Counted from the first letter of the stretch, positions 7,411-15,059 are shown. The stretch: 64,000 bases of DNA from Armatimonas rosea (GCF_014202505.1 NZ_JACHGW010000004.1:372001-436000), one strand, 5' to 3'. Notes: a model not told the origin generated them from the sequence alone. A program made the numbers and translations.

Positions 7411-8475
7411 ATGCAGCTCTCCTCTGATCGACGACTGGCCCTTCTGATGCACGAGGCGGTCTTGGGAAACGCGGGGAAGATGGGCTTTGGCCTGCTCCGC
7501 TACTCCGACTCCCAGATCGCCTGCGTGATCGACCGCGAGACCGCAGGGCGTGACCTCGTGGCCCTCTGTGGCATTCCCCGCCCCGTTCCCATTGTCGCCA
7601 CCATCGCCGAGGCGCTTGCGCTGGGGGCCGACACGCTTGTCCCCGCCATCGCCCCAGCCGGCGGCATCCTCCCCGACGACTGGCGGCGCGAGATCTGCGA
7701 GGGCCTGCGCGGCGGAATGTCGCTGGTCAATGGCCTGCACGAGCGCATGGCCGAGGCCCCCGACTTCCGCGCCGCCCTCACCCCAAGTGCCTGGATCTGG
7801 GATGTCCGGGTCGAGCCCGATGGCCTCCCCAATGGCCTGGGACGCGCCCGCGAGCTTCCGGCAAAGCGCATTCTCACGGTCGGCACCGACATGGCGATCG
7901 GGAAGATGACCGCGAGCCTGGAGCTGCACAAAGCGGCGCAGCGCCAGGCCCTTCCCAGCGCCTTTGTCGCCACGGGCCAGATCGGCATCTGTATCAGCGG
8001 TGCGGGGATCGCCCTCGATGCCGTGCGCGTGGACTTCGCCTCAGGCGGAGTCGAGTGGGCGGTTCTGGAAGCCACCCACAAGCTCCCCCGCCCGGCAAGG
8101 GCGGGGGGGGCTGGCTTAATCTGGGTCGAGGGCCAGGGCTCGGTGCTCCATCCCGCCTCGACCGCCTGGCTTCCCTTGATCCGCGGCTCTGTCCCGACCC
8201 ACCTGATCCTCTGCCACCGCGCGGGCCAGGAGTCGGTGCTCCGTGCGCCTTGGGTCCGGGTTCCCCCCCTGCGCGAGGTCGCCGCGCTCTACGAGGCGGT
8301 CTGCGCTCCCATTCAGCCTGCACGGGTCGTGGGGATCGCCCTCAACTGCGGACACCTCAGCGCCGACGAAGCCCAAGCGGCGTGCGAGAAGACCGAGGCG
8401 GAGACCGGCCTGCCCACCAGCGATGTCGTGCGCTTCGGCGGCGAGCGCCTGCTGGAGGCCGTGCTCGCCGCATGA
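7411..8475 (+). CDS. DUF1611 protein, DgcN-like (D-glutamate N-acetyltransferase family)
   Basis: The 354-residue protein matches the DUF1611 layout: an N-terminal Rossmann-like domain (LALGADTLVPAIAPAGGILP), then a P-loop-like domain with TVGTDMAIGKMTASLEL near residue 155 and IWVEGQGSVLHP near residue 240. Known members include DgcN, which acetylates D-glutamate so that an enolase-superfamily racemase (DgcA) can convert it to N-acetyl-L-glutamate. A candidate for that second enzyme is at 2455. A GC palindrome at 8081-8112 encodes a short in-frame insert (LPRPARAGGA) just before the WVEG motif. ATG 7411 is preferred over an earlier frame opening at 7171 inside the SDR gene. Confidence 0.82.
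   Translation: MQLSSDRRLALLMHEAVLGNAGKMGFGLLRYSDSQIACVIDRETAGRDLVALCGIPRPVPIVATIAEALALGADTLVPAIAPAGGILPDDWRREICEGLRGGMSLVNGLHERMAEAPDFRAALTPSAWIWDVRVEPDGLPNGLGRARELPAKRILTVGTDMAIGKMTASLELHKAAQRQALPSAFVATGQIGICISGAGIALDAVRVDFASGGVEWAVLEATHKLPRPARAGGAGLIWVEGQGSVLHPASTAWLPLIRGSVPTHLILCHRAGQESVLRAPWVRVPPLREVAALYEAVCAPIQPARVVGIALNCGHLSADEAQAACEKTEAETGLPTSDVVRFGGERLLEAVLAA
8081..8112. repeat. GC palindrome inside the DUF1611 gene
   Basis: CCCCCGCCC (8085-8093), loop GGCAA, GGGCGGGGG (8099-8107) form a perfect 9-bp stem in frame within the coding sequence. It resembles the palindrome in the ABC-F gene at 61121-61145, which also has a GGCAAGGG core. It may be a fragment of the R1 repeat family. Confidence 0.5.
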
Positions 8476-8957
8476 GACCCATCCTTCCCTTACTCGCCGC
8501 CGTGCTGGCCAGTGCCGCCGCGCTCGCGGGGCCGGGCTTGCTCACCACGATCCGGCGGCAAGTGGAGGGGATCGACCGCCGCGCGCGCCGCCTGCCCAGC
8601 ACGAAACTCTCGCTCGATGGCCTCTCGCTCGAAGGGGGCGAGGCCCGTGTCTGGCGCGACAAGCAAGCCACCAAGGCCGATGTCAACCTCTACGGCGAGA
8701 CCGGGCGGCGGGAGCTCTTGGTCTACTGGACGGATCGCAAGCCACTCTTCACCTACGAGCGCACCACCCGCTACCCCAGCCCGCTCGGTACGCCTCGTCC
8801 CCGTGGCGCGACCGACCGCACCACCCAGACCCGCCTCTACTACGACCAAGGCCGCCTGCGCTCCTGCCGCGTCGGCGATAAGCCCCGCCCCCTCAGCGAC
8901 GACACCTGCCAGCAGACCGCGCGGCTGACCGATCTGCTCACCAGACGGGTACAATAG
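8472..8957 (+). CDS. Secreted hypothetical protein
   Basis: The 161-residue product has a signal peptide-like start (MRPILPLLAAVLASAAALA) and a charged mature part without recognised motifs. Two Cys residues lie near the C-terminus (RSCRVG, DTCQQ), which could form a disulfide outside the cytoplasm. Its ATG overlaps the stop of the DUF1611 gene (ATGA), so translation is probably coupled and the two may act together. The family is unknown. Confidence 0.65.
   Translation: MRPILPLLAAVLASAAALAGPGLLTTIRRQVEGIDRRARRLPSTKLSLDGLSLEGGEARVWRDKQATKADVNLYGETGRRELLVYWTDRKPLFTYERTTRYPSPLGTPRPRGATDRTTQTRLYYDQGRLRSCRVGDKPRPLSDDTCQQTARLTDLLTRRVQ
8950..8955 (+). promoter_or_regulatory. Predicted -10 box, leaderless gene at 8963
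   Basis: TACAAT ends seven bases before ATG 8963; CTGACC at 8925-8930 is a weak -35 at 19 bases. There is no ribosome site, so the mRNA would begin at or next to the start codon. Confidence 0.5.
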
Positions 8958-8962
8958 CGCCG

Positions 8963-9775
8963 ATGAAGATACTGGTGACAGGTAGCGCAGGACGGATTGG
9001 AAAGGTGCTCTGCGCCTTGCTGGAAGAGCACGGGCACGCCGTCCGGCCCTTTGACGTGGAGCAGGGCGACCTGCGCGATATCGAGGCGGTCTATGCCGCA
9101 GTTGAGGGTGTCGATGCAGTCGCGCACCTGGGAGCGATCCCCTGGGCGGTTCCCGGCAAGGACTACGACGTGATGTCGGTCAATGTGCAGGGCACGACCA
9201 ATGTCCTGCTCGCCTGTGTCAAGCACGGGGTCAAGCGGGTGGTGGCCTACTCCAGTGTCAATGCCTTCGGCTCCTTTGGCATGGACCGCGCCATTGCCTT
9301 CCTGCCCGGCGCCGACGACTACCCGCACGGCTCGTTCAATATCTACCAGCTCTCCAAGCACCTCAATGAGGAGACCTGCCACTACTTCGCCGAGCGCCAT
9401 GGCATGACCATCCTCTGCCCCCGCCCGGTCTTTGTGAGCAGCGCCGAGCACTACCCCAAGTGGAGCGAGAACACCGGGGATGGCTACCTGGTCGATCTCT
9501 CCAGCTACGTGGACGTCACCGATGTGGCCGAGGCGACCCGACTGGCGCTCACCAAGGAAACTCTGAGCGGCTTCCATGCCTTCCTACTCGCCGCCGACGA
9601 CACCACCTCTGTCCATCCGACCGCGGAGATTGTCGCCCGGCAGCTCCCCGATGTCCCGTGGCGCATCCCTCAGAGCGAGTGGCTTGCAGACAATCCCTAC
9701 TGCGGGCTGATCGACTGCCGAGTCGCAAAAGAGCTGCTCGGGTGGCAACCGAAAGTGAGCTGGCGCACCCTATGA
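8963..9775 (+). CDS. NAD-dependent epimerase/dehydratase (extended SDR)
   Basis: The 270-residue protein begins MKILVTGSAGRIGKVLCALL, the GxxGxxG NAD-binding loop of extended SDRs, and has YSSVNAFG and the catalytic YQLSK (Tyr and Lys) in the middle. Family members act on nucleotide sugars, uronic acids or steroids; the absence of a clear sugar-nucleotide signature leaves the substrate open. Several uronate dehydrogenases have this short form, which would fit a sugar-acid locus. Its stop overlaps the start of the next, related gene (ATGA), so the two are co-translated. Confidence 0.87.
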   Translation: MKILVTGSAGRIGKVLCALLEEHGHAVRPFDVEQGDLRDIEAVYAAVEGVDAVAHLGAIPWAVPGKDYDVMSVNVQGTTNVLLACVKHGVKRVVAYSSVNAFGSFGMDRAIAFLPGADDYPHGSFNIYQLSKHLNEETCHYFAERHGMTILCPRPVFVSSAEHYPKWSENTGDGYLVDLSSYVDVTDVAEATRLALTKETLSGFHAFLLAADDTTSVHPTAEIVARQLPDVPWRIPQSEWLADNPYCGLIDCRVAKELLGWQPKVSWRTL

Positions 9776-10482
9776 AACCCAAACTTCTTGTCATCGGTGG
9801 CTCCGGCCATGTCGGCGGGCTCATCCTGCCGTTTCTCGCGGAGCAGTACACGCTGACGGTCTTCGATCTCAAAGAGCCCACCCTAGGCCACTGGGTTCCC
9901 GGCGATGTGCGCGACTTCGACGCGCTCAAGGCCGCCGGGCAGGGCTGCGCGAAGCTGCTCTACATGGCGATGGGCAACCACGATGGCAGCACGCACCCCA
10001 CCGCGCAGTTCGATGTCAATGTCACCGGGCTCTACCTAGCGCTCCGGGCCGCCCAGGCCGCGGGGATCACGCACGCTGCCCTCACCAGCTCGATGTCGGT
10101 CTATGAGCAGCTCGGCCAGCGCTTCTTCTGGGACGAGGACGCGGAGCCGGACGCCCACCACCACTACGGCCTGACCAAGCGCCTCGGGGAGGAAGTGGCA
10201 CGCTCTGCCTGGCGCCAGTGGGGAATTAGTGTCAATGCGCTTCGTCTCTGCCTCCCCGTGACCGAGGAGACCTGGCAGAGCCTGGCTCAAGAGGGCCGTC
10301 AAGATATCCACACCGAGGCCAGCGATGTCGCCCGCGCCATTCTCGCCGCGCTGGAGTACGCGTTTGGGGGCTACCAGGCCTTCATGATCTCCGGCGACTG
10401 GCAAGAGAAGCGCATGAACATGAGCAAGGCAAAGGCGATGCTCGGCTGGGAGCCCCTGATGCGCGACGATAAACAACCATGA
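9772..10482 (+). CDS. NAD-dependent epimerase/dehydratase family protein
   Basis: This 236-residue protein starts KLLVIGGSGHVGGLILPFL (Rossmann loop GGSGHVGG) and has YGLTK as the likely catalytic Tyr/Lys pair. It is shorter than most extended SDRs. It overlaps the preceding epimerase gene by four bases and the two are distant paralogues, which suggests related or sequential steps on a sugar or sugar-acid substrate. The ATG at 9772 is chosen because of this overlap; an upstream frame opening at 9460 is inside the previous gene. Confidence 0.82.
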   Translation: MKPKLLVIGGSGHVGGLILPFLAEQYTLTVFDLKEPTLGHWVPGDVRDFDALKAAGQGCAKLLYMAMGNHDGSTHPTAQFDVNVTGLYLALRAAQAAGITHAALTSSMSVYEQLGQRFFWDEDAEPDAHHHYGLTKRLGEEVARSAWRQWGISVNALRLCLPVTEETWQSLAQEGRQDIHTEASDVARAILAALEYAFGGYQAFMISGDWQEKRMNMSKAKAMLGWEPLMRDDKQP

Positions 10483-10510
10483 TATCGCCCACATGGAAAT
10501 CATGGGGCTA

Positions 10511-10618
10511 TGGGGCGTCGTTCCTCCGCCGCGCCTTCGGCGGATTTCTACCGACGAGGCACGAGGAGGCGGCCGAAGGCCCGGGTACCCTCTGGGTGAG
10601 CCCGACGTTCACCGTCCG
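10511..10618. repeat. Intergenic hairpin region with shared 18-mer
   Basis: CCGCCG (10526-10531) and CGGCGG (10538-10543) form a small hairpin. CCGGGTACCCTCTGGGTG at 10581-10598 is found again at 17497-17514, inside a repeat behind the pnp gene. No gene is seen between 10483 and 10643. Confidence 0.5.
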
Positions 10619-10643
10619 GGCGATATAAGAAACCAGGATAACC

Positions 10644-11399
10644 ATGACCAACGACGAAACCCTCCAGGCGCTCCTTGCCTGGCTTCCGAGTGAGAACCCG
10701 CGCCCAGAGCTCCCCGAGACCTGGGACGACTCCTGGACCCTGCGCGTGGTCGAGGAAGCCGCGCGCCTAGAGCGAGCCGAGCAGACACGCCGCGGAATCC
10801 CCCCCGAGATCACCGAGGCAACCCTTCAAGACGTGGGAATCTGGAGCCGGCACTGCCAGCGCACGCGCGGCACCGAGGGAATCGCCGATCAGCACCTGGG
10901 CTGGTTCAAGCTCCACGCATCGGGGAGGCTCTGCCGCCTGGGTCGGCTCCAGTTTGCGATCGAGACCTACACCTGGGACGATGTGCCTGGCCTGGAAAAG
11001 GGCGATACGGTTCTGGGAATGCATATTCCCGCCGAGGCACCGCTGGATATCGACGAGTGCAAGAAGTCTATCGCCGCCGCGTTTCCCTTCTTCGACACCT
11101 ACTTCCCGGACTTTCCCCCCGCCAAGGCCATTGTCTGCTCATCGTGGATGCTCGGCGACTGGGTGCCCGAGGCAGCGGGTGTCGGTGGGAGCCTGGACCG
11201 GTTCCAGCAGCTCTTTCACTTACTCCCCAGCGGCAATAGCCCCGGAAGCGCCTGCTACTTTGTCTTTGGCTACCGCGAGGTCGATCCCGCCACCGCCCCC
11301 CGCGACACCCGCCTGCGCCGCAACCTGTTAGACCTGATCGAGGCAGGCAAGCCCGTCAACGCGGGCCGTTGCTACCTGCTCCGCGAGGAAGTGCAGTGA
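10644..11399 (+). CDS. Acyltransferase-domain protein (DUF5596/GNAT C-terminal-like)
   Basis: The 251-residue protein contains features I associate with DUF5596/GNAT-like C-terminal proteins: LCRLGRLQFAIETY, an HIP motif, an FFDTYFP segment and CSSWMLGD. These proteins are annotated as acyltransferases, but the reaction is not well defined. AGGA lies six bases before the ATG. Its TGA overlaps the GTG of the MGH1-like glycosidase gene (GTGA), so they are probably translated together, hinting at carbohydrate processing. Confidence 0.65.
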   Translation: MTNDETLQALLAWLPSENPRPELPETWDDSWTLRVVEEAARLERAEQTRRGIPPEITEATLQDVGIWSRHCQRTRGTEGIADQHLGWFKLHASGRLCRLGRLQFAIETYTWDDVPGLEKGDTVLGMHIPAEAPLDIDECKKSIAAAFPFFDTYFPDFPPAKAIVCSSWMLGDWVPEAAGVGGSLDRFQQLFHLLPSGNSPGSACYFVFGYREVDPATAPRDTRLRRNLLDLIEAGKPVNAGRCYLLREEVQ

Positions 11400-12529
11400 A
11401 CCTCCCCGGAAAGCCGGAGTGGCGCGGGATGCTTGCCTATGTCACAGCGCTCCACGCCCGCAGTGTCCACCCGGCCTCCCACCACTGGCCCCACCCCTGG
11501 GAGGAGATCGGACCGGGCTACTGCTATGCCCCTGCCTTTGGACACTGGGACATTGTCCACCAGGTGCTCGACCAGCTCACCACCCACCCGGAGCACGCCG
11601 CCAACCAGCTCCGCAACCTCCTCGCGGCCCAGCAAGACGATGGCTTTCTCCCGGGCGCGATCTACTTCAAAGACGGCAAGCCCTGGTGGGGAGAGACCTG
11701 GACGCATCCGCCGGTCTGGCCACTTGCGGTCAACATGCTTGGGGACTCCGGACTGAGGACCGAGCTCGCACCCAAGCTCCTGGCACAGATTGCCTGGTTT
11801 GAGCGCAACCGCCGCGCCGACGACGGCATTGGCTTTTTCTACGCAGATGTGACCGAGCGCAAGTGGGAGAGCGGGGTGGATGAGGGCATCCGCTACGACC
11901 ACGCGCCCCGTGAGCGCCGCGCCTGTGTGGATGCCTGCTCCCACCTCTACGCCTGCTACGATGCCGCGTGGCGCTGGACCGGGGACGCGCTCTACCAGCA
12001 AAAAGCCGAGCAGCTCGCAACGTTTATCCAGACGCGCCTCTACGATCCCACGACAGGCTGGTTCCACGACGACTGGCTGGGGCGTCCGCTCTCGTTTGAG
12101 GGAATGTGGCCGCTCGTGACGGGGGCCGCCACGGACGACCAAGCCTGGAGTGTGCTCAACGCGCTCCGTGATCCGGAGAGGTTCTTCGGAGCCCACCCGA
12201 TCCGCACGGTCGCACTGGGCCAGCCGGGACGGGAGCGCCGGATGTGGCGCGGGCCGGCCTGGAACTCCATGACCCTCTGGGCCGCAAGCGGCTGTGTCCG
12301 CCTGGGCCACCCCGAGGCCGCGCGCCCCTTGCTCGAAGGCGCACTGGATCACTCGGCTCTCTGGTTTGAGCGCACGGGAACCATCTGGGAGTTCTACGAC
12401 AGCGAGGGCGGCGACCCGCGCGAGGTCGCCCGCAAGCCGCACACACCGTTCAATCGGCCCTCGCCGGACTACCTGGGCCACAATCCCCTGCTCGCCATGG
12501 CCCGTCTCTGGGAGGAGTGTGAGGAGTAG
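11396..12529 (+). CDS. MGH1-like glycoside hydrolase (trehalase-like fold)
   Basis: The 377-residue protein resembles MGH1/trehalase-like (alpha/alpha)6 glycosidases: GYCYAPAFGHWDIVHQVLD, HPPVWPLAV, and a C-terminal RGPAWNSMTLWA followed by FYDSEGG and FNRPSPDYLGHNP. Members hydrolyse glucosyl- or mannosyl-glycerate and similar compatible solutes or oligosaccharides. There is no signal peptide, so it should act in the cytoplasm. I chose the GTG at 11396, which overlaps the previous stop; ATG 11429 is an alternative. The next gene follows after 18 bases. Confidence 0.72.
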   Translation: MNLPGKPEWRGMLAYVTALHARSVHPASHHWPHPWEEIGPGYCYAPAFGHWDIVHQVLDQLTTHPEHAANQLRNLLAAQQDDGFLPGAIYFKDGKPWWGETWTHPPVWPLAVNMLGDSGLRTELAPKLLAQIAWFERNRRADDGIGFFYADVTERKWESGVDEGIRYDHAPRERRACVDACSHLYACYDAAWRWTGDALYQQKAEQLATFIQTRLYDPTTGWFHDDWLGRPLSFEGMWPLVTGAATDDQAWSVLNALRDPERFFGAHPIRTVALGQPGRERRMWRGPAWNSMTLWAASGCVRLGHPEAARPLLEGALDHSALWFERTGTIWEFYDSEGGDPREVARKPHTPFNRPSPDYLGHNPLLAMARLWEECEE

Positions 12530-12547
12530 CGTGGCGAATCTTACCAC

Positions 12548-13870
12548 ATGCTAACGATTGCCCGCGCCGAGCGCTTTGTGCTCAATGTCCCCTACACCCC
12601 ACGTTGCGAGGAGTGGAACGCCCTGATGGTGCGCCAGTGGCGCATTGTCGAGATCATCAAGGTCACCCTCACCGACGGCACGGTGGGCTGGGGCGAGTCC
12701 TTGCCGCACTACACCTGGGCCAAGGCGAGCGACGCGACCCTGCAAAACATCGTCGGGCAGAACGCGCTTTCCCTCATCCACGACGACAGCCTAGGCGCGG
12801 GGTTGCAGATCGCGCTCCTCGATGTGGCGGGCAAGGCGCTGGGGCTCCCGGTCTGGGCGCTGGTAGGGGGGCCTCTCCTGCGCGAGGAGACCCCGATCGC
12901 CTGGTGGAACACCGAGATGAACCCCGAGGTGCTCGCCGAAGAGGCCCAAGACGCCGTGGCGGCGGGCTACACCTTCCACAAGATCAAGGCCCGCCCATTT
13001 CTGGACACCTTCGCTCAGGTCGAGGCCATCTCCGCGGTCACCCCAAGCCACTTCCGCCTCGACATGGACTTCAACGATCTCTTGCTCCACGCCGGAATCG
13101 CCGCCCCGATCCTGCAGGAGCTGGACACCTACGAGAAAGTCGCGCTCTACGAAGGGCCCATCCCCCAGCGCGATCTGGAGGGCTACCGCAAGCTCCGCGA
13201 GAAGATTGTCAAGCCCATCGCCACCCACGCCGATGTCCCGCCGCTGCCCATCGCGCTCCGGGAGGAGAACTGCGACGGTTTTGTCTTATCCGAGTGCGGC
13301 CTGAGCAACGCCAAGCGGGTCAATGCGCTCTGCGCGGCGTTTGAGAAGCCCTACTGGCTCCAGGGGGTCGGGGTGGGCCTGATGACCGCGTATCTGACGC
13401 ACCTCGGGGCCGTACTCTCCCACGCTCGCTGGCCCGCGGTGACCTGCATGAACAACTACGCCGATGATCTCTTGGTCGAGCCGCTAAAGATCAAAGACGG
13501 CTTCGTGCAAGTGCCCATGACACCCGGCCTTGGGGTGGAGTTCGATGAGAGCGTCCTCGAAAAATACGCCATGGAGCCGCCCTACCACCTCCCCGAGCGC
13601 CGGCATATCGTCACCATCTCCTGGCCATCGGGGCGCCAGATGCACTACGCCTATCTCGTGAACCGCCTCGGCAACCACGCCGCCGTTCCCTTCTCCCACG
13701 CCGCCAATGCGTATCACTTAGACACCAACCGGCAGTGCTGGGAGGACTTTCTGCTCGGCAACCAGCCCATCGAGCCCCGCGGTGTACGGCTCTCGGTCTG
13801 GAAAGAAGACCACACCGACGAGTGGGCCAAGCTCTACGAGCGCTGCTTGCGTGGGCCAGTGCGGGGGTAA
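12548..13870 (+). CDS. Mandelate racemase/muconate lactonizing enzyme family protein
   Basis: The 440-residue protein is an enolase-superfamily member: an N-terminal capping domain to about residue 110, then HKIKARP (likely KxK), RLDMDFN (metal Asp), a Glu/His-containing barrel and a C-terminal extension past residue 360 that is longer than usual. It probably acts on a sugar acid, by dehydration or epimerisation, in line with the glycosidase, epimerase and SDR genes upstream. The barrel motifs are less canonical than in the enzyme at 2455, and I cannot assign all metal ligands with certainty. It ends just before the R1/DUF559 element, which starts at 13871. Confidence 0.78.
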   Translation: MLTIARAERFVLNVPYTPRCEEWNALMVRQWRIVEIIKVTLTDGTVGWGESLPHYTWAKASDATLQNIVGQNALSLIHDDSLGAGLQIALLDVAGKALGLPVWALVGGPLLREETPIAWWNTEMNPEVLAEEAQDAVAAGYTFHKIKARPFLDTFAQVEAISAVTPSHFRLDMDFNDLLLHAGIAAPILQELDTYEKVALYEGPIPQRDLEGYRKLREKIVKPIATHADVPPLPIALREENCDGFVLSECGLSNAKRVNALCAAFEKPYWLQGVGVGLMTAYLTHLGAVLSHARWPAVTCMNNYADDLLVEPLKIKDGFVQVPMTPGLGVEFDESVLEKYAMEPPYHLPERRHIVTISWPSGRQMHYAYLVNRLGNHAAVPFSHAANAYHLDTNRQCWEDFLLGNQPIEPRGVRLSVWKEDHTDEWAKLYERCLRGPVRG

Positions 13871-13955
13871 CCTCCCCCCGTGCTTTTGCCTCCCCCCGTG
13901 CTTTTGCCTCCCCCCGCCGCTTAGACGGCGACCCCCTCCGGCTTCGCGAAGGGGG
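13871..13955 (-). repeat. R1 repeat, left inverted end of DUF559 element
   Basis: Bases 13889-13955 are the exact reverse complement of 14455-14521 (67 bp). Read on the minus strand the unit has CCCCCTTCGCGAAG, a GGGGG arm, hairpin CGCCG-TCTAAG-CGGCG, then GGGGGGAGG tails. The outer 18-mer CCTCCCCCCGTGCTTTTG is present twice in tandem (13871-13888, 13889-13906). Confidence 0.9.
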
Positions 13956-14011
13956 TGTAGTACTGCGCTAGCCTATCACCATAAACCCGCTTCGCAACGG
14001 GGTACGGGCTA

Positions 14012-14389
14012 TCACGGGGCGAGGGGAGGTAATTCGGCAATTTTGCGCCGTACTGCCTGCCGTATCTGATGGGGCGTGGCTTTGAGCACCTCTTCGTTGC
14101 GCAGGCGAATCACCCGTAGACCCCTTGCCTCGAATAACGACTGCGTTCTTTCTGTGTCGTAGCGCTGTGCCTCAGGGCAGTCATGGCTCGTGCCATCAAT
14201 TTCCACCACTAACTTCAGGGTGGGACAGTAGAAATCCGCGATGTACTGATCCAGTATCTCCTGCCGCCGAAAACGTAAGCCGTCGCACTGGTCGCGCCGT
14301 AGCGCCTCCCAAACACGCTTCTCTGCATCTGTCATCTCACACCGTAGGATGCGGGCACGATTTCGCATCACCAAGTAGCTTTCATTCAT
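14012..14389 (-). CDS. DUF559 endonuclease-domain protein
   Basis: The 125-residue protein is a full-length DUF559 protein: ARILRCEMTDAEKRVWEAL, GLRFRRQ, then YIADFYCPTLKLVVEIDGTSH, with Asp52, Glu63 and Asp65 in the positions of the PD-(D/E)xK/Vsr-like active site, and a C-terminal VIRLRNEEVL. The fold is shared with very-short-patch repair endonucleases; the cellular role of DUF559 proteins is not settled. I chose ATG 14389; a GTG at 14410 would add seven residues. It is the only gene between two perfect inverted copies of repeat R1, which suggests that nuclease and repeat are functionally tied. Confidence 0.88.
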   Translation of the reverse strand: MNESYLVMRNRARILRCEMTDAEKRVWEALRRDQCDGLRFRRQEILDQYIADFYCPTLKLVVEIDGTSHDCPEAQRYDTERTQSLFEARGLRVIRLRNEEVLKATPHQIRQAVRRKIAELPPLAP

Positions 14390-14454
14390 ACCCTGAAAAC
14401 GGGTGAGCACCCCCGATTCTTATAAAAAGTCGAGATTTTCTTAAAAATATTCCC

Positions 14455-14521
14455 CCCCCTTCGCGAAGCCGGAGGGGGTCGCCGTCTAAGCGGCGGGGGG
14501 AGGCAAAAGCACGGGGGGAGG
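14455..14521 (+). repeat. R1 repeat, right inverted end of DUF559 element
   Basis: This copy is a perfect reverse complement of 13889-13955. It carries the short form of hairpin 1 (CTTCGCGAAG inside CCCCC/GGGGG arms), hairpin 2 CGCCG-TCTAAG-CGGCG at 14470-14485, and two GGGGGGAGG tails. Confidence 0.9.
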
Positions 14522-14543
14522 CTAAATGCGAGAGTAGCAAAAT

Positions 14544-14572
14544 TTGCACCTGTCTTAACTCTGTGGTATCTT
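14544..14572 (+). promoter_or_regulatory. Predicted promoter of rpsO-pnp
   Basis: TTGCAC at 14544-14549 and TATCTT at 14567-14572 are 17 bases apart. The start would be near 14579, giving a leader of about 100 bases before rpsO. Confidence 0.5.
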
Positions 14573-14578
14573 GTTCAG

Positions 14579-14631
14579 GTTCAGAAGCTTTCGCGCTGAA
14601 CGCAAGCGTGCGGCTCTCCACCGGGGGGTGG
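14579..14631 (+). promoter_or_regulatory. Structured rpsO leader, possible S15 autoregulation site
   Basis: Two hairpins lie in the leader: GTTCAG (14579-14584) with CTGAAC (14596-14601), and CCACC-GGGG-GGTGG (14618-14631). Ribosomal protein S15 represses its own mRNA through leader structures in several phyla, and these structures differ between lineages. That this one binds S15 is an inference from position. Confidence 0.4.
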
Positions 14632-14678
14632 AAGCGCAGGCAAATTTTAATAAACCCGTTGAGGAGTCAGTAACCCCC

Positions 14679-14954
14679 ATGCCCCTATCGTTAAACAAGA
14701 CAGCAGATGTGATCGGTGAGTACAAGGTCCACGAGAGCGACACCGGCTCTCCTGAGGTTCAGATTGCCCTGATGTCGGCGCGTATCACGCAGCTGACCGA
14801 GCACCTGAAGGTCAACAAGAAAGACCACCACTCCCGCCGTGGAATGTTCCTGCTGATTGGCCGCCGCAAGCGAATGCTGGCCTATCTTGCCAAGACCGAT
14901 ATCGAGCGCTACCGCAGCCTCTGCCAGCGACTCGGAATCCGCACAAAAATTTAA
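14679..14954 (+). CDS. rpsO: 30S ribosomal protein S15
   Basis: The 91-residue protein is a typical S15: [22 protein letters not shown], then [24 protein letters not shown] and the ending [11 protein letters not shown]. It binds 16S rRNA and helps assemble the small-subunit platform. ATG 14679 gives the usual length and first residues ([15 protein letters not shown]); an upstream extension from 14571 lies in the leader. GAGGAG at 14661-14666 is slightly far (12 bases) but is the only Shine-Dalgarno-like site. It is followed by pnp, the widely conserved order. Confidence 0.98.
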   Translation: MPLSLNKTADVIGEYKVHESDTGSPEVQIALMSARITQLTEHLKVNKKDHHSRRGMFLLIGRRKRMLAYLAKTDIERYRSLCQRLGIRTKI

Positions 14955-14980
14955 GGGCCGCGAGAGCGACCCGAGCATAG

Positions 14981-15015
14981 AGGGCGCACCGCGAGAGACA
15001 TGCGGCGCGCCCTTT
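14981..15015 (+). terminator. Hairpin terminator or attenuator between rpsO and pnp
   Basis: AGGGCGC (14981-14987) pairs with GCGCCCT (15007-15013), extended by CCGC/GCGG, and is followed by a short T-run. It may reduce read-through into pnp. Confidence 0.55.
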
Positions 15016-15024
15016 GTGCATTCC

Positions 15025-15059
15025 TGCCCTTATTGGGCACCTACCGCCCCTCATCGGGC
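15025..15059 (+). promoter_or_regulatory. Tandem hairpins in the pnp leader
   Basis: TGCCC-TTATT-GGGCA (15025-15039) and GCCC-CTCATC-GGGC (15046-15059) lie 40 to 75 bases before the pnp start. PNPase in other bacteria controls its own mRNA through a leader hairpin, so a similar role is possible here. Confidence 0.4.

Larger units (their letters stand above)
13871..14521 (-). mobile_element. Candidate mobile element: DUF559 gene in inverted R1 repeats
   Basis: A 651-bp unit consists of one DUF559 nuclease gene with a 67-bp perfect inverted repeat at each side. No transposase of a known class is present and I see no clear target-site duplication; the flanks share only TAA. The layout recalls REP-flanked RAYT genes. 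Calling it mobile is an inference from this structure and from the other R1 copies in the window. Confidence 0.5.

Noticed and set aside
11372-12547. 391-codon minus-strand frame
   Set aside because: Antisense to the MGH1-like glycosidase gene.
14455-14521. G-quadruplex as main meaning of the GGGGGG tails
   Set aside because: G-runs could form quadruplexes, but the covarying hairpins and defined repeat borders show a larger unit that this does not explain.
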